Assembly (NCBI GenBank): GCA_028274465.1
Contig: CM051455.1
Coordinates: 95,612,365 to 95,676,364 of the forward strand
Length of the DNA: 64,000 nucleotides
Direction: 5' to 3'
Source: Plantago ovata
Taxonomy: Eukaryota > Streptophyta > Magnoliopsida > Lamiales > Plantaginaceae
Shown: positions 1 through 10,480 of the stretch, piece by piece
Numbering within the stretch: position 1 is the stretch's first letter
How the letters are laid out: every line of letters starts with the position of its first letter
Position numbers and translations under genes: made by a program
The notes under the pieces: model-generated
Databases searched by the model: none
What the model was told of the DNA's origin: nothing
Seen by the model: only the letters and a program-made list of their open reading frames with translations

Positions 1-1046
1 TTTGCTTGAAGCTTCTTCTTTTCTTCAGCAATGAAAGCTCTTTTGAACTTCTTCTTCTTTTCAGCAGATTTGCCTTTCAGCAAAGGGCAATTAGCTTTGA
101 AGTGTCCAGGCTTTTTGCAGTAAAAGCATAGATCATTTCCAACTGCTGGTTCTTCTGATGAAGTAGCTTGCTGAGCTTGCTTGTTCAGCGAGCTAGTCTC
201 ATTCTTGTACTTATGGTAGTTGTTACCAAGATGCTTTTTCAGCTTCTCTTTTGCTTTTCTCCTTTCAAGTTCCTTGCTAATGAATTTCTTCATGTTTTTG
301 ACAACCAAAGAGTTTTCATCAGTAGGTTCTTTTTCATTCTTCTTTTCAGAAGATGATGGCTTTGCAGCAAGAGCAATGTTTTGCGATTTTTCAGCAAATA
401 CATTTTCTCTTTGCTTTGTCTCATAGTTGACAGTAGCAAGATGAGAGAACAACTCTGTTGGTGTAATGTCTGGCATTCCTTGATTATAATAGAAATTCTG
501 AATGTGGATCCATTCTTGATTCAAACTTCTGATGATAGTTTTCACTTTCTCAGAATCTGAGTAAAGGTTTCCAACACCCAAGGCTGCCATTTCACTAACA
601 AGAGTTGTGAATCTGAAATCCAAGTCTTCCAGTTACTCGTTTGTACCTTGCTTAAAGTTTTGAAACTTTAATTTAAGTACTTCAAGTTTGTTTTCCTTGG
701 TTTTGTCAGATCCAGCACCCCACAGTTTGCACTGTATGGTATCCGGAGTTGATTGAATGATGATATTTCTTGGTTGGCCATCAAGAAGGAATCTCTTAGC
801 TTCGTCAGAAGTCCATTCCTCTCTTGGTTTTGGCACAACCGTATCTGATGGTTCGCCTAGGATAGTTTCCTTTCCAGCTTCAGTGGTCTTGTGAGGGAAA
901 CTCCTTTCAACCTTAGTGATCTTGATAGGTCCATCATTAATGACGGTGACCATCTCATCACTAATGGCCTCAAGATGCAGCATCATGTTGTTTCGCCATT
1001 TCTCGTAGTTTTCCAGCTTCAGCAAGGGAGCATCTCCTAAAGACAT
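1..1046 (-). pseudogene. Ty1/copia gag, N-terminal part, broken by one stop codon
   Basis: Gag is the RNA-binding structural protein of the retrotransposon particle. The frame starts at the ATG 1044-1046, 99 bases inside the primer site, and runs left off the window. It opens MSLGDAPLLKLENYEKW, the ENYxxW-type start of plant copia gag (UBN2/DUF4219 group). An in-frame TAA at 633-635 stops it after 137 codons, but the same frame stays open from there to base 1 and contains a CCHC zinc knuckle, CFYCKKPGHFKANC, at 87-128, followed by a lysine-rich tail. The stop is therefore a nonsense mutation in an otherwise continuous gag. A second copy of the same gag starts at 35437 on the other strand. Protease and pol would lie outside the window. 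Confidence 0.85.
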
Positions 1047-1144
1047 CCTGTCAGCAAAGCACTACCAAACTGATCAAGTGAGAGTGATTTACGGAAAGCA
1101 CCTAAGGGGATCTAGGTTCAGTGCTGAAGGTTAAAGAACCTCCA

Positions 1145-1156
1145 GCTCCGATACCA
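1145..1156 (-). promoter_or_regulatory. Primer binding site, tRNA-iMet type
   Basis: On the - strand this reads TGGTATCGGAGC, one base different from the standard TGGTATCAGAGC complementary to initiator tRNA-Met. It begins two bases inside the LTR end, the spacing also seen at 35328. Confidence 0.85.
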
Positions 1157-1158
1157 CT

Positions 1159-2804
1159 TGTTGGTCCCTTTAAAAACAAGAAAAGACTAGGGGGGGGTGA
1201 ATAGTCTTTTCAAACTTTCGTCGTTTAAAACTTTCTCAGCAAGTGCTTATTACTTTTCAGTAATGAGTTTGCTGATACTTAACTTTCTCAGTAAGCGTAA
1301 GTTACTTTTCAGTAGCTAGGTTTGTTGATACTTAAAATCAGAGAGCGGAAGTCTTTGATACAATAAGTGCTCTTTCAGTAAGTAAAGGTTTCAGCAAGTG
1401 ATGTGAGTGACTGTGTATAGACAGATATGATTTGCTGAAAACTAAGTACAGTAAGTAAATCACACAAACACTTTTATAGTGGTATCTGAGAGTGGCGTAA
1501 TCTCTCAACGAATCCACTTTGTCCTTTCTAGGACTGAATCCACTAAGATATGATTGAGGTTCCTTACAATCTCCTATCCAGAGCGATTCAAACAGAAACC
1601 AAAGCACACTTGCTTCGTCTCCAACCTAATCTAGAGAACGTAACCTTGTTCTCCACCAAACTTGGTACTTTTAATCAGCAAAACTATGCTCGATTAAGTT
1701 CCCCCTGAATATCACGCCTGAAAGGGTGTATTTTCAGTTAGAGAGTTTTGGGGTGAGATAACTTAATTATAACTTATTCAGTTACAACAAGTAATCCCAG
1801 AAACACAACTTTGAATACTTTGCAGTAAACAAGTTTGTTTGTTTCTGGTGTCAAGACTTGTTGTTGTTCGAAAGAAAGAACACTTAACTAATTTCTTAGC
1901 CGAGTTTGTTCTACTTCTTCACAAGTAGCTTTTTCAAGCTTTTAAGTCTTGGAACGGATCAATGGCAGTATAGAGAGTTTGAAGGTATGTGAGTTTAAGC
2001 ACAAGTGAGAGTTTGATCACGTTGTTGACACACTTCAACTCTTCGCCGGATGACCTCTATTTATAGTGAAAATAAGGAGCCGTTTGAATTTTAAATTCCA
2101 AGGCTTTTGATCCTTAAGATGTCACTATCTTGCTTTTGTACTTTCAGCAGCGTCCTTGTTTGTCTTCTAGTCTTCATGTCCTTCGCGTGCAAGCTTTGCA
2201 TTTAATGCATATTTGAATAGAATTCAAACAGTAACAATGGAACGCAAAAGTAAGTACTTTCAGCAAGAGGTCACATATGTTCCATCAGCAAGTGGTCAGT
2301 CTCAGTTTCAGCAAGCACAACCTACTCTGTCTTTCAGATTTTCACTTATGCAATGTTGTTGCTGAAGTTTCCACTTTCTGAGCAACATGTGCCTTTGTAG
2401 ATACCAGTCTTCAGAAATCTTCTAGTCTTCAGATCTTCGAAATCTTCAAGTCTTCAGATCTTCAATATTCTTCAAGATTCTGAGCGGTTTCTAAATGCTT
2501 CAATATTTTGTTTGTAAAAACAAAGTACATCATCAGCAAATGCTTCAATAGGTTATTTTCTTTTCAGAAAATAAGATACATCATAAGCTAAAACTTCAAT
2601 AAGTTATTTTCTTTTCAGAAAATAAAATACATCGTAAGCTAAACAACCAACCTATCTAGCACCTAATCTAAGTCTTCAGCAAACGTTCCTCGTTTACAAT
2701 GTCCTTAAAATTCTAAATACCTATGGACTTTAAGAGTACTATTTTCTGGACTTTCCTTAATTAAGCATGGTTAATTGCTCATCAAAATTACAAGATTCCT
2801 AACA
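1159..2804 (-). repeat. Copia 5' LTR (1.65 kb)
   Basis: On the - strand it begins TGTTAGGAATC at 2804 and ends CCAACA at 1159, next to the primer site. It aligns along its length with the LTR at 33823-35325. A TATAAATAG box lies at 2065-2057 (- strand). The LTR is unusually rich in TTGCTGA/TCAGCAA words and has a partly duplicated segment near 1220-1330 built around TTACTGAAAAGTAA-like palindromes. Confidence 0.85.
2057..2065 (-). promoter_or_regulatory. TATA box of copia LTR
   Basis: The - strand reads TATAAATAG. The same box sits at the matching place in the other copia LTR (34435-34443), so it is probably the U3 promoter. Confidence 0.6.
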
Positions 2805-3317
2805 GAAAGGTATGAAAAAAGGTCTGAGAAAGTATGAAAAACGGAGAAAACTGATCAACTATATATAGGAGTTTGAGATGTGTGGGGCGAGTCGCACCAC
2901 ACACCGGGCGAACCGCCTGGTGTGGGGCGAACCGCCCCACATCCCGGGCGAATCGCCCGGGAGGTGCAGTCGGCGAGAGACGCATTTTCGACGCGTTTTT
3001 GGATTTCCTTTCCTTTTCGGACTCGGTTTTTGCCTTCTAGTGACCTTTTAGCCTTCAGACTCGACCCCTAGACTTCAAATCCTATCCGAAATCTTCTAGA
3101 TACTTCAAAAATGTCCTCGGAACACCGATTCTTCGTTCTCTTCAATATAATTGCCCGGAAAACCACGTTTTTCACCTAAAACCTGTAAAATGCAAACTAA
3201 AGGGAAACGTGACACTATTCTAATAAAGTGCACTAAAATATAGCTAAATTAACATAGAGGATAGCTAAATTTGTGAAAAAAGACTCGAATGAAAGTGTAA
3301 AATACACGTTCATCAAC
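2805..3317 (-). repeat. Athila-type LTR fragment (5' part), cut by copia insertion
   Basis: On the - strand it starts TGATGAACGTG at 3317 and follows the solo LTR at 28455-29772 through the promoter region up to 2805, where the copia LTR begins. It carries four consecutive GC-rich palindromes at about 2879-2962 built on GGGCGAAYCGCCC, just upstream of a TATATATA box (about 2862-2870). Its other half is not in the window. Confidence 0.8.
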
Positions 3318-3425
3318 TGTTGGTGTTGATGTTGTTGGTAAAGATATGCACTCTAATATGTTTCATTTTCATAATGCTTATTCACGTTTTAGTATATTTA
3401 TAAATTGTTCTTATCATGCATTCAG

Positions 3426-6409
3426 CGTATGAGGATTTGGGTGATCCAACATATAAGTGTCCATTTTGTGGTGCTCTAATGTGGTTTGTTGAAAAGGTGA
3501 AAAATTTATCTAATGGAAATCCTGAATTCAGTTTGTTTTGCAACCGTGGTAAAGTTTAGTTATCGCGCGTACGACCTCCTCCTAGGCTGCTAGATGATCT
3601 TTTACATGGAAGGCACGTGGATAGTCAAAATTTTATTGACAACAACCGTGATTACAACATGATGTTTGCTTTTACTTCTATGGTTGGGCATCAAGATACG
3701 TCGGTCAATGATGGGCGTGGTCCGTATGCATATCGTCTTGGCGGAAGTAATTATCATTTGGCGGGTAGTTTGTTGCCGCCAGAAGGAGAATCACCCAAGT
3801 TTGCACAGTTATACATGCATTGCGGTGAGGATGAGGTGCAAGATAGAATTAGTGCCCAAAGGTAAATTTGTTTGTCATTGCAATTGGGCAATTTATTATT
3901 TTAGTTTAGTTTATTTCTTGGTAGTATGACTTATCTCATTTGTTTCACTCATTGAGCAGCAATTTTATTCTTTTTGATTGTGTAGTAAGAATCGTAAATC
4001 TCGGGCGATTGATTCCGTTGTATCCGACCTTAAGGAAATGTTAGATGAACATAACACCCTGGCTAAGAGTTTTCGTATGGCTGCGAAACGATTCAAGGTC
4101 GATGATAATAGTATCGTGCGATTAAGGCTCATTGGTAAGAGAACACGTGATGGGAGGATGTATGATCTACCGACATGTAATGAAGTTGCTGCACTCATTG
4201 TTGGTATGAGATTCTTTTGTTTGACCATCCTTGAATATATATGATTTATTACGGCTTTTTTGTTTCGTACTGGAAAATCACAATATGTACATAGAGTGTC
4301 AATTTAAATTTTGATATTCACAAGCTGTTAATATTATTTCAGGTAATGACGAGATGGAAATGGAACCCCGTGATATAATTCTTGAAGAACGTGATAATAA
4401 TCTGAAGCGTATATCAGAATTGCATGCTAAATATCTTCCATTACAATATCCTTTATTGTTACCTTACGGATAAGATGGATATCATACGGAGATGAAGCTT
4501 CATGATCAAAGTACAATTAAGAGAGAGCATATAACCCCTAAGGAGTTTTTGTGCTATAGGATGTTTGACCGTGAACACGATGCTCAAACAATTCTTATGG
4601 GTAGGAAGCTATACCAACAATTCTTGGTTGATGGATACATGATGATGGAGTCCCAGCGATTATCTTTCATTACAAGAAATAAAAAATTATTGAGGGCAGA
4701 TAATTATAAGTCGATTGAGGATGCTATTCGAAGAGGAGACATTGATCCGACTGACGAGGCTTCGATGATAGGTAAACGGTTGGTGTTGCCTTCGACATTT
4801 GTCGGTGGTCCTAGGTATATGGTCCAGAATTTTTAGGACACCATGGCAATATGCAAAAGCTTGAAGTATCCTGAATTGTTTATTACGTTCACGTGTAATC
4901 CTAAATGGCCTAAGATTACACGCTTTGTTCAAGAAAGGGGACTGAGACCAGAAGACCGACCGGATATAGTATGCCGTGTTTTCAAGATGAAGTTGGATCA
5001 GCTAATTAAGGACTTGAAGACTGAAAATATATTTGGAAAGGCAATAGCAGGTACCATTTTGTTTATATATTTTTATGGGAACATTAATGGAACAATTATA
5101 TATGTGTTATGTGTATTAATAACATATATCGTTTTCCTATCATTTGCAGTTGTCTACACGGTTGAGTTTCAGAAGCGTGGTTTACCACATGCCCATATTC
5201 TACTGTGGATAGACAAGAATGATAGGTCCTTGTATGTGAGTGAAATTGATAATGTTATTTGTGCGGAGATATCGGACAAGGAACTTAATCTGGATTTGTA
5301 TAAGGCCGTATCGGAGTACATGGTACATGGACCATGTGGTGTGCTGAACCAGAATTCTCCGTGTATGGATAGAGACAAGAGGAAATGCACAAAAAAATTT
5401 CCCAAGTCGTTTAATGAAAGAACGACATTTGATGATAATGGATATCCCATTTACAGGAGGCGGGATACTGGTGCCACGATAATTAAGAATGGTATTGAAG
5501 TGGACAATAGGTAAATCTACGTTACTTTATATTAACATTTTTTTATCATATGTTTATATAGTTGGATCAGTGATTCGTGATCTAAATTTACAGGTACATT
5601 GTCCCGTACAATCCTTACTTATTGATGAAATATCAAGCCCATATTAATGTTGAGAGGTGCAACTCAACGAACTCAATCAAATAAGGGTGTTGACAGATGC
5701 GGTGCAAAGATTATGGTTGAGAATGAAGTTAAGGATTATGTGGATTGCCGTTATATATCTGCTTGCGAAGCAGTATGGCGTTTGTTGGGATATCACATTC
5801 ACTATCGAGATCCTCCCGTAGAGCGTTTGCCATTCCATTTGGAAGGTGAGCAGACAATGTGTTTCAAAGACGGTGCCTACATTCCGGATTTGAAATAGAA
5901 ACAAACTGTTGCACATTCAAAATTCCTTGCTTGGATGGATTTCAATAAAAAACACCCTGAGGCCCGAAAGTATTTGTATGCGGAGTTTCCACAGCATTAC
6001 GTGTACAGTGTTCCTGAGCGCAGGTGGAAGGATAGACAACAATCAAGGAGGAAGATTGCTAGGATTTATCATGTTCCCCCTGGTACTGGTGCTTTATTCC
6101 ATCCCAGGATAATGTTGAATGACATAAGGGATGCTACCTGCTTTGAAGATTTGAGAACGGTGAATGGTGTTGTCTATGAAACGCACCGTGATGCTTGCTA
6201 GGCACTAGGGCTGCTTGATGATGATGCTGAGTATATTGATGGCATTAAGGAGGCATTCTTTTGGCGTGGGGGTTACTACCTTCGTCAGTTGTTTTTCATG
6301 CTTCTTATGTCTAATAGTATGTCTAGACCAAAACATGTTTGGGAGAACACTTGGATGTATTTATCGGATGATATAATCATCAGTATGTGGAATCAGTTTA
6401 ACAATCCAG
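3426..6409 (+). pseudogene. Helitron Rep (HUH endonuclease) part of Rep-helicase gene
   Basis: The N-terminal half of the plant Helitron transposase, which nicks and joins single-stranded DNA. A cysteine cluster (CPFCGALMWF, about 3454-3483) opens the Helitron-like N-terminal domain. The Rep signature EFQKRGLPHAHILLW at about 5164-5208 carries the HxH metal-binding pair. Four introns fit GT-AG and keep phase: 3862-3985, 4204-4342, 5051-5149 and 5511-5593; a fifth (6410-6486) joins it to the helicase half. In-frame stops lie at 4471-4473, 4834-4836, 5896-5898 and 6199-6201, plus one near 3557. Several look like C-to-T changes of CAG. Near 5680 a small deletion removes the stretch expected to hold the catalytic tyrosines, so the copy cannot act as a nuclease. 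Confidence 0.85.
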
Positions 6410-6486
6410 GTACGTATGTGGTGTGAGATATTTTATCGGTTTTACTTGATGTTTTTTTTTTATTATTAACACGTCGTACAATGTAG

Positions 6487-8211
6487 ATTTACAACTGAGT
6501 GAAGAACAACGGAAACAACTTGCTCTTTCTGCAATTCAGGACATCCTGAAGAAGAATGGGTGCAGTTTGGATCAATATGAAGGTATGAAACTTCCGGATA
6601 ATGTTGTCGTTGGTGATGGATTGAACAAGTTAATTGTCGAAGAGATGACATATGATTTGCATGAATTGCAAGCTGAGCATGCCAAGTTGTATCCGTGTTT
6701 GACGGATGAACAGAAGAATAATTATCAAATGATCATGGATGCTATTGAATCAAAAACATGTGGTGTGTTTTTCGTCTATGGTTATGGTGGTACGAGCAAG
6801 ACGTTCCTCTGGAGAACATTATGCTCAGCTATTCGTGGTCGAGGTGATATTGTCCTTCCAGTTGCTTCGAGTGGCATTGCCTCTCTTCTCCTTCCTCGAG
6901 GTCGTACTGCACATTCTAGATTCAGTATACCTATAGAGGTTGATGAGACGACCATGTGCAGCCGAATAACTCCGACCAGCGAGTTGACCGCGTTGATAAA
7001 ACGCTGCAAGTTGATCATATGGGATGAAGCTCCCATGACAAATAAGTTTTGTTTTGAGGCTCTTGATAGGAGTTTGAGGGACGTTATTAGAGGTCCGGAT
7101 GGTTTGACGAGCGCTAAACCGTTTGGTGGAAAGGTTATTGTGTTTGGTGGTGATTTCCGTCAGATTTTGCCCGTTGTACCCAAGGGTAGCAGGCATGATA
7201 TTGTCCATGCAACACTATCTTCTTCTAACCGTATATGAAGATATTGCAAGGTGTTGAATCTCACGAAGAACATGCGATTGCAGGTTAGTATATAATTTGT
7301 ACTTCATTATCATATGTGTTCTGTTGTATTTAGTTTCTTAGTGTTTATGTTTATTGTTGTAGTCTGGAAGTTCAGCTGTGGAAGTTGCTAATATAAAGGA
7401 GTTTGCTGATTGGTTGTTGCTTGTCGGAGATGGTGTGGAAGGGGGCGAAAGGATATACTCATTCTTGAAGCTCCGGATGATCCTATAGCCGTAATGGTGA
7501 AATCTACATATCCATCTCTTTTGGATCATGTTGGAGATGGATCTTATATTCAGGATAGGGCTATACTGGCGCCGACAAATGAGGTAGTAGAACAGATTAA
7601 TAACTACGTCATGGAGTTGTTGTCGGGTGATGCAGTTGAGTATATGAGTTCCGATAATATATGCCCGGATGAGGATGATGTTGTCAATCGAGAGGATGTT
7701 TATTCGGTTGAATTTCTAAATACAATCAGAACTTCTGGGCTGCCAAACCACTTGATCGAAATTGAAGGTTGGTTGTCCCGTTATGCTCTTGCGTAACATC
7801 GACCCGGCGACTGAACTTTGTAATGGAACTCGGTTGGTGGTGACGGATCTTGGTGAAAAGATTATACAGGCGAAAGTAATTCATGGGAAGTATGCCGGCA
7901 ATAGAGTTTACATACCGCGGATGGTTATTTCACCTTCTGACCACACCAAGTTTCCAATACGATTCCAGCGCCAACAGTTTCATATTGTTATCTGCTACGC
8001 AATGTCTATCAACAAGAGTCAAGGACAATCTTTGGGTAATGTTGGTCTCTATCTTTCTAATCCAGTTTTCAGCCCTGGTCAGCTCTATGTTGCGTTCTCT
8101 AGAGTTACTAGCAAGAAAGGGTTGAAGGTTCTAATACTTGATCAAGATGGTAAACCCACCGACACTACCACTAATGTAGTGTACAAAGAAGTCCTTTGGA
8201 AGTTGCGATGA
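6487..8211 (+). pseudogene. Helitron PIF1-family helicase part
   Basis: The C-terminal half of the same gene, a superfamily 1B DNA helicase of the PIF1 type that unwinds the strand being transferred. Visible motifs are Walker A GYGGTSKTFLW (about 6779-6811), Walker B LIIWDEAPM (about 7012-7038), FGGDFRQILPV (about 7143-7175), and the C-terminal GCPVMLLRNID, AMSINKSQGQSL and YVAFSRVTSKKGL (7768-8121). Walker A has Ser where the family has Gly (AGC for GGC). One intron, 7284-7362, fits GT-AG. Damage includes a TGA at 7236-7238, a frameshift near 7445 and another near 7760. The last frame, 7762-8211, is open to a natural stop. Confidence 0.88.
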
Positions 8212-8369
8212 ATGCTCCTTTGTATTTCCTTTGCTATACATTGATTATGAATTTTCTACTTTTAACTCGAATTACTTCATTATAATACATTACTTTACTT
8301 AAACATTTTTTTAAGATTATCTTTGAATAATCTTTTCTTTAATAAATATAAGATAAGAATTATATCATA

Positions 8370-8398
8370 CCGTGGCATCGCCACGGGTATGTACTAGT
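8370..8398 (+). terminator. Helitron 3' terminus: hairpin plus CTAG
   Basis: CCGTGGCATCGCCACGG (8370-8386) is a 7-bp perfect stem with a 3-base loop. Eight bases later comes CTAG (8394-8397) followed by T. This is the standard plant Helitron 3' end, which serves as the rolling-circle termination signal; insertion occurs between A and T. Confidence 0.9.
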
Positions 8399-8413
8399 AA
8401 AATATTAAAATGT

Positions 8414-8675
8414 TACTTCCTCCGTCCCATAATCAAAACACTTAATTTTTTTTTATTTTTATTAACTTTTTTTAAGGTTTAATTAATTTTAAAATAATCT
8501 AAAATTGTACAAAGAAAAATAATTAAAAAATACTACATTATGAAAGTAGAATATTTATGTTTTCACAATATAATGTTTTAAAATATTTTTATTATATAAT
8601 TTGTGATTAATTTGGGTCAAAGCGACAATTGAAAATGTCAACAAAACACAGTGTTTCGTGTATATTACATCTATA
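8414..8675. mobile_element. Stowaway-like MITE remnant
   Basis: It begins at a TA with CTTCCTCCGTCCCATAA (8416-8432), the Stowaway terminal repeat. The right terminal repeat is decayed: CACAGTGTTTCGTGTAT near 8648-8664 partly mirrors the left end. The interior is AT-rich and non-coding. The right limit is approximate. Confidence 0.5.
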
Positions 8676-9194
8676 AATTATATTATTAAAAAATATTACA
8701 AATACCACTTATTTATGAACTTTAATTATATATTTTAAAAAATAATTATATATGTATAATTTAACACAAATGTGCGATTAAAAATGACCATAAATTAAAT
8801 AGAAAATTAATAATGAAATGAATGGATTATATTTTATTAATAATAATTAAAGGTGGGAAATGGAACAAGTAAATGGATGAAACTTGGAATATCATATCAT
8901 CAATTCATCATTATGGGGCTAAAAAGACAGATATTGGAATGTAATATGGAGAGGTGTATGATGTTTGATAAAACGTCACTAATTTATTTGGCGACTTTCA
9001 ATGTTTCACACCCCATATTTTACAAAATGGATTGGGCCGGTCCGACCTTGGAACGGTCGTAGTGGTCTAATAAGAATAAGAAGCACACGGACAAGACGAA
9101 TACGATACCAATACCACTATGTGAAAACGAAAAAAAGTAGGATATTGGAACTTGTAGAGGATACGTCAAATTTTTATATATATTGTATATTTAT
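8676..9194. other. AT-rich sequence, nothing recognised
   Basis: Contains short open frames of 60-70 codons without recognisable motifs. No element boundary could be drawn. Confidence 0.4.
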
Positions 9195-9470
9195 TTAATT
9201 TGTTGATCCCTTAGACAACAAAATTAAAGATTAAATTGGTTGAATAGTCTTTAAAAACTTTTAGTGTGTCTAATCAAATTTCTCAGCAAACAGATGTTGC
9301 TTCTCAGCAAGCACTCGTTGCTTCACACCCCAAAAACCAAAGCACCAAGGTTTGTTTCCATCTTCACCAGAGAGCTTTCCCTTGCTCTCAACCTAACTTG
9401 GAAACTACCTTAACACACTTGTTAAGTAGTTCCCCCTCCCCCCCGAAAGTATATATGTCCCAGAGACAAC
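9195..9470 (-). repeat. Copia LTR fragment, related family
   Basis: The stretch follows the order of sequence blocks in the copia LTR at 1159-1720: a GAATAGTCTTT block, repeated TCTCAGCAA, AAACCAAAGCAC, CAACCTAA and GTTCCCCCT. It is much diverged and without boundaries, so it is an older relative. Confidence 0.5.
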
Positions 9471-9583
9471 CAACATTCATGACGATATGTACTTTACTGC
9501 ATTCAGCTTATTGGTATTTATTTATGTTACATTTATTTAAGCATACATAAATACAATTGGCATTACATTTACTGAATAGATTA

Positions 9584-9690
9584 GAGGTATGCTATTTGCA
9601 GGGAAAACATTGGCTAAACGCAGTGACAAAACTAGCAATTTGACTATAATACCCCTTTACCATTATATTTTGTAACAAAAACTAGTTTTA
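9584..9690. repeat. MULE left terminal inverted repeat
   Basis: Matches the reverse complement of 12240-12346 with substitutions. The shared core runs from CTATTTGCAGGGAAAA through TTATATTTTGTAA. The inner limit is approximate. Confidence 0.65.
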
Positions 9691-10011
9691 ATGTAAAAAA
9701 AAACATTCGGGCTGCACTATACATCCGGGCTGCCACGGGTGGCTCATTTGGAAAATGACCCACTGGTGGCTCATTTTGAAAATGTGTCACCGATGGCTCA
9801 TCTGAATTTTTTTAAATTTGAATAAATAAGTAAAAATTAATTAACATAACTTAAAAATATTAACGTTAATATTGAAAAATTAATTAATTATAATTTTCAA
9901 TTGTACTTGACATGTTGGTGATATATCAAATTATATTACTTGAAATATAATTAATTCATAAAGTGAAAATACGACTTATATTACAAAGAAAAAACCAAGT
10001 TACAAATACAA
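9691..10011. other. MULE subterminal region with palindromes
   Basis: Non-coding. Three copies of an imperfect palindrome of the type GCCACYGGTGGCTC lie at 9732-9745, 9759-9772 and 9788-9799. Matching copies are at 11102-11163 and 12003-12090. Confidence 0.5.
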
Positions 10012-10365
10012 CTAAGCTATGTCATCACGAAGAATACATATGATCTTGTCAACTGCATTCGCAACACCAACATGGTATTGTTCTTGTGTGAGACACTCCC
10101 TTCGTTCTTCGGTGAACGGTGAAACTAAAGATCCAATTTGAAGCACCTTACTTCGAGAACTACTTTCATCTTTGTTAGAGCGAGACTCTATTTTTGGACA
10201 CAAACACTTATAAGTTCTCTCATGATACCACGGTAAGTAGTTTGCATGTTCTTTGTGCGGTGGACATGCACGAGTTGTGAAGTGAGCAGGATTAAACAAC
10301 TTCTTTTGATACGCCTTAAATCCTCCTAGAGTTGTAGCTTGTTGGGCAAGATTGATTTTCGCCAA
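10012..10365 (-). CDS. Unknown 117-codon open frame inside the MULE
   Basis: An ATG-to-stop frame on the same strand as the transposase remnant and downstream of it. The protein begins MAKINLAQQATTLGGFKAY, has three cysteines within about 30 residues in its middle, and is Ser/Lys-rich after them. I do not recognise a family. It could be the C-terminal end of the MULE gene, a captured host fragment, or a chance frame. There is no clear start context or intron signal. Confidence 0.3.
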   Translation of the reverse strand: MAKINLAQQATTLGGFKAYQKKLFNPAHFTTRACPPHKEHANYLPWYHERTYKCLCPKIESRSNKDESSSRSKVLQIGSLVSPFTEERRECLTQEQYHVGVANAVDKIICILRDDIA

Positions 10366-10436
10366 TGGTTCTGAAGGTATGAGTTGTTCATATCCACCAT
10401 TGGCCCATTTTATTTTATTTTTAATTCTTTTTTTAA

Positions 10437-10480
10437 TTAGGGTTTAGAGTTAGGGTTAGGGTTTAGGGTTAGGGTTTAGG
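10437..10480 (+). repeat. Telomere-like (TTTAGGG/TTAGGG) array
   Basis: About six consecutive units of TTAGGG or TTTAGGG type lie within 44 bases, with one GTTTAGAG variant. The plant telomere unit is TTTAGGG. The array overlaps the 3' end of the MULE transposase remnant. Confidence 0.75.

Larger units (their letters stand above)
1..2804 (-). mobile_element. Ty1/copia retrotransposon, 5' half (LTR, primer site, gag)
   Basis: LTR, primer site and gag follow one another leftward, so the rest of the element lies beyond base 1. The same family reappears at 33823 (+ strand), and probably at 59944-64000 (3' half, - strand). That last link rests on shared TCAGCAA-rich sequence and is an inference. 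The element has inserted into and truncated an Athila-type LTR at 2805. The long LTR, tRNA-Met primer site and large gag would fit a Sirevirus-like lineage, but pol is not visible here to test it. Confidence 0.8.
3318..8398 (+). mobile_element. Helitron, 5' end missing
   Basis: A rolling-circle DNA transposon of the plant Helitron type. It has a Rep-helicase gene on the + strand and a 3' terminus with a 7-bp hairpin followed by CTAG and T. The 5' TC terminus is not seen: the left side ends at the Athila LTR at 3317. The gene has many stops and frameshifts, so this copy is dead. Confidence 0.85.

Noticed and set aside
2788..3071. Two small frames over the GC-rich palindromes
   Set aside because: They lie in an LTR and reflect the inverted repeats, not a gene.
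10012..10365. A host gene captured by the MULE
   Set aside because: Nothing in the 117-residue frame could be tied to a host family, so it is listed only as an unknown frame with low confidence.
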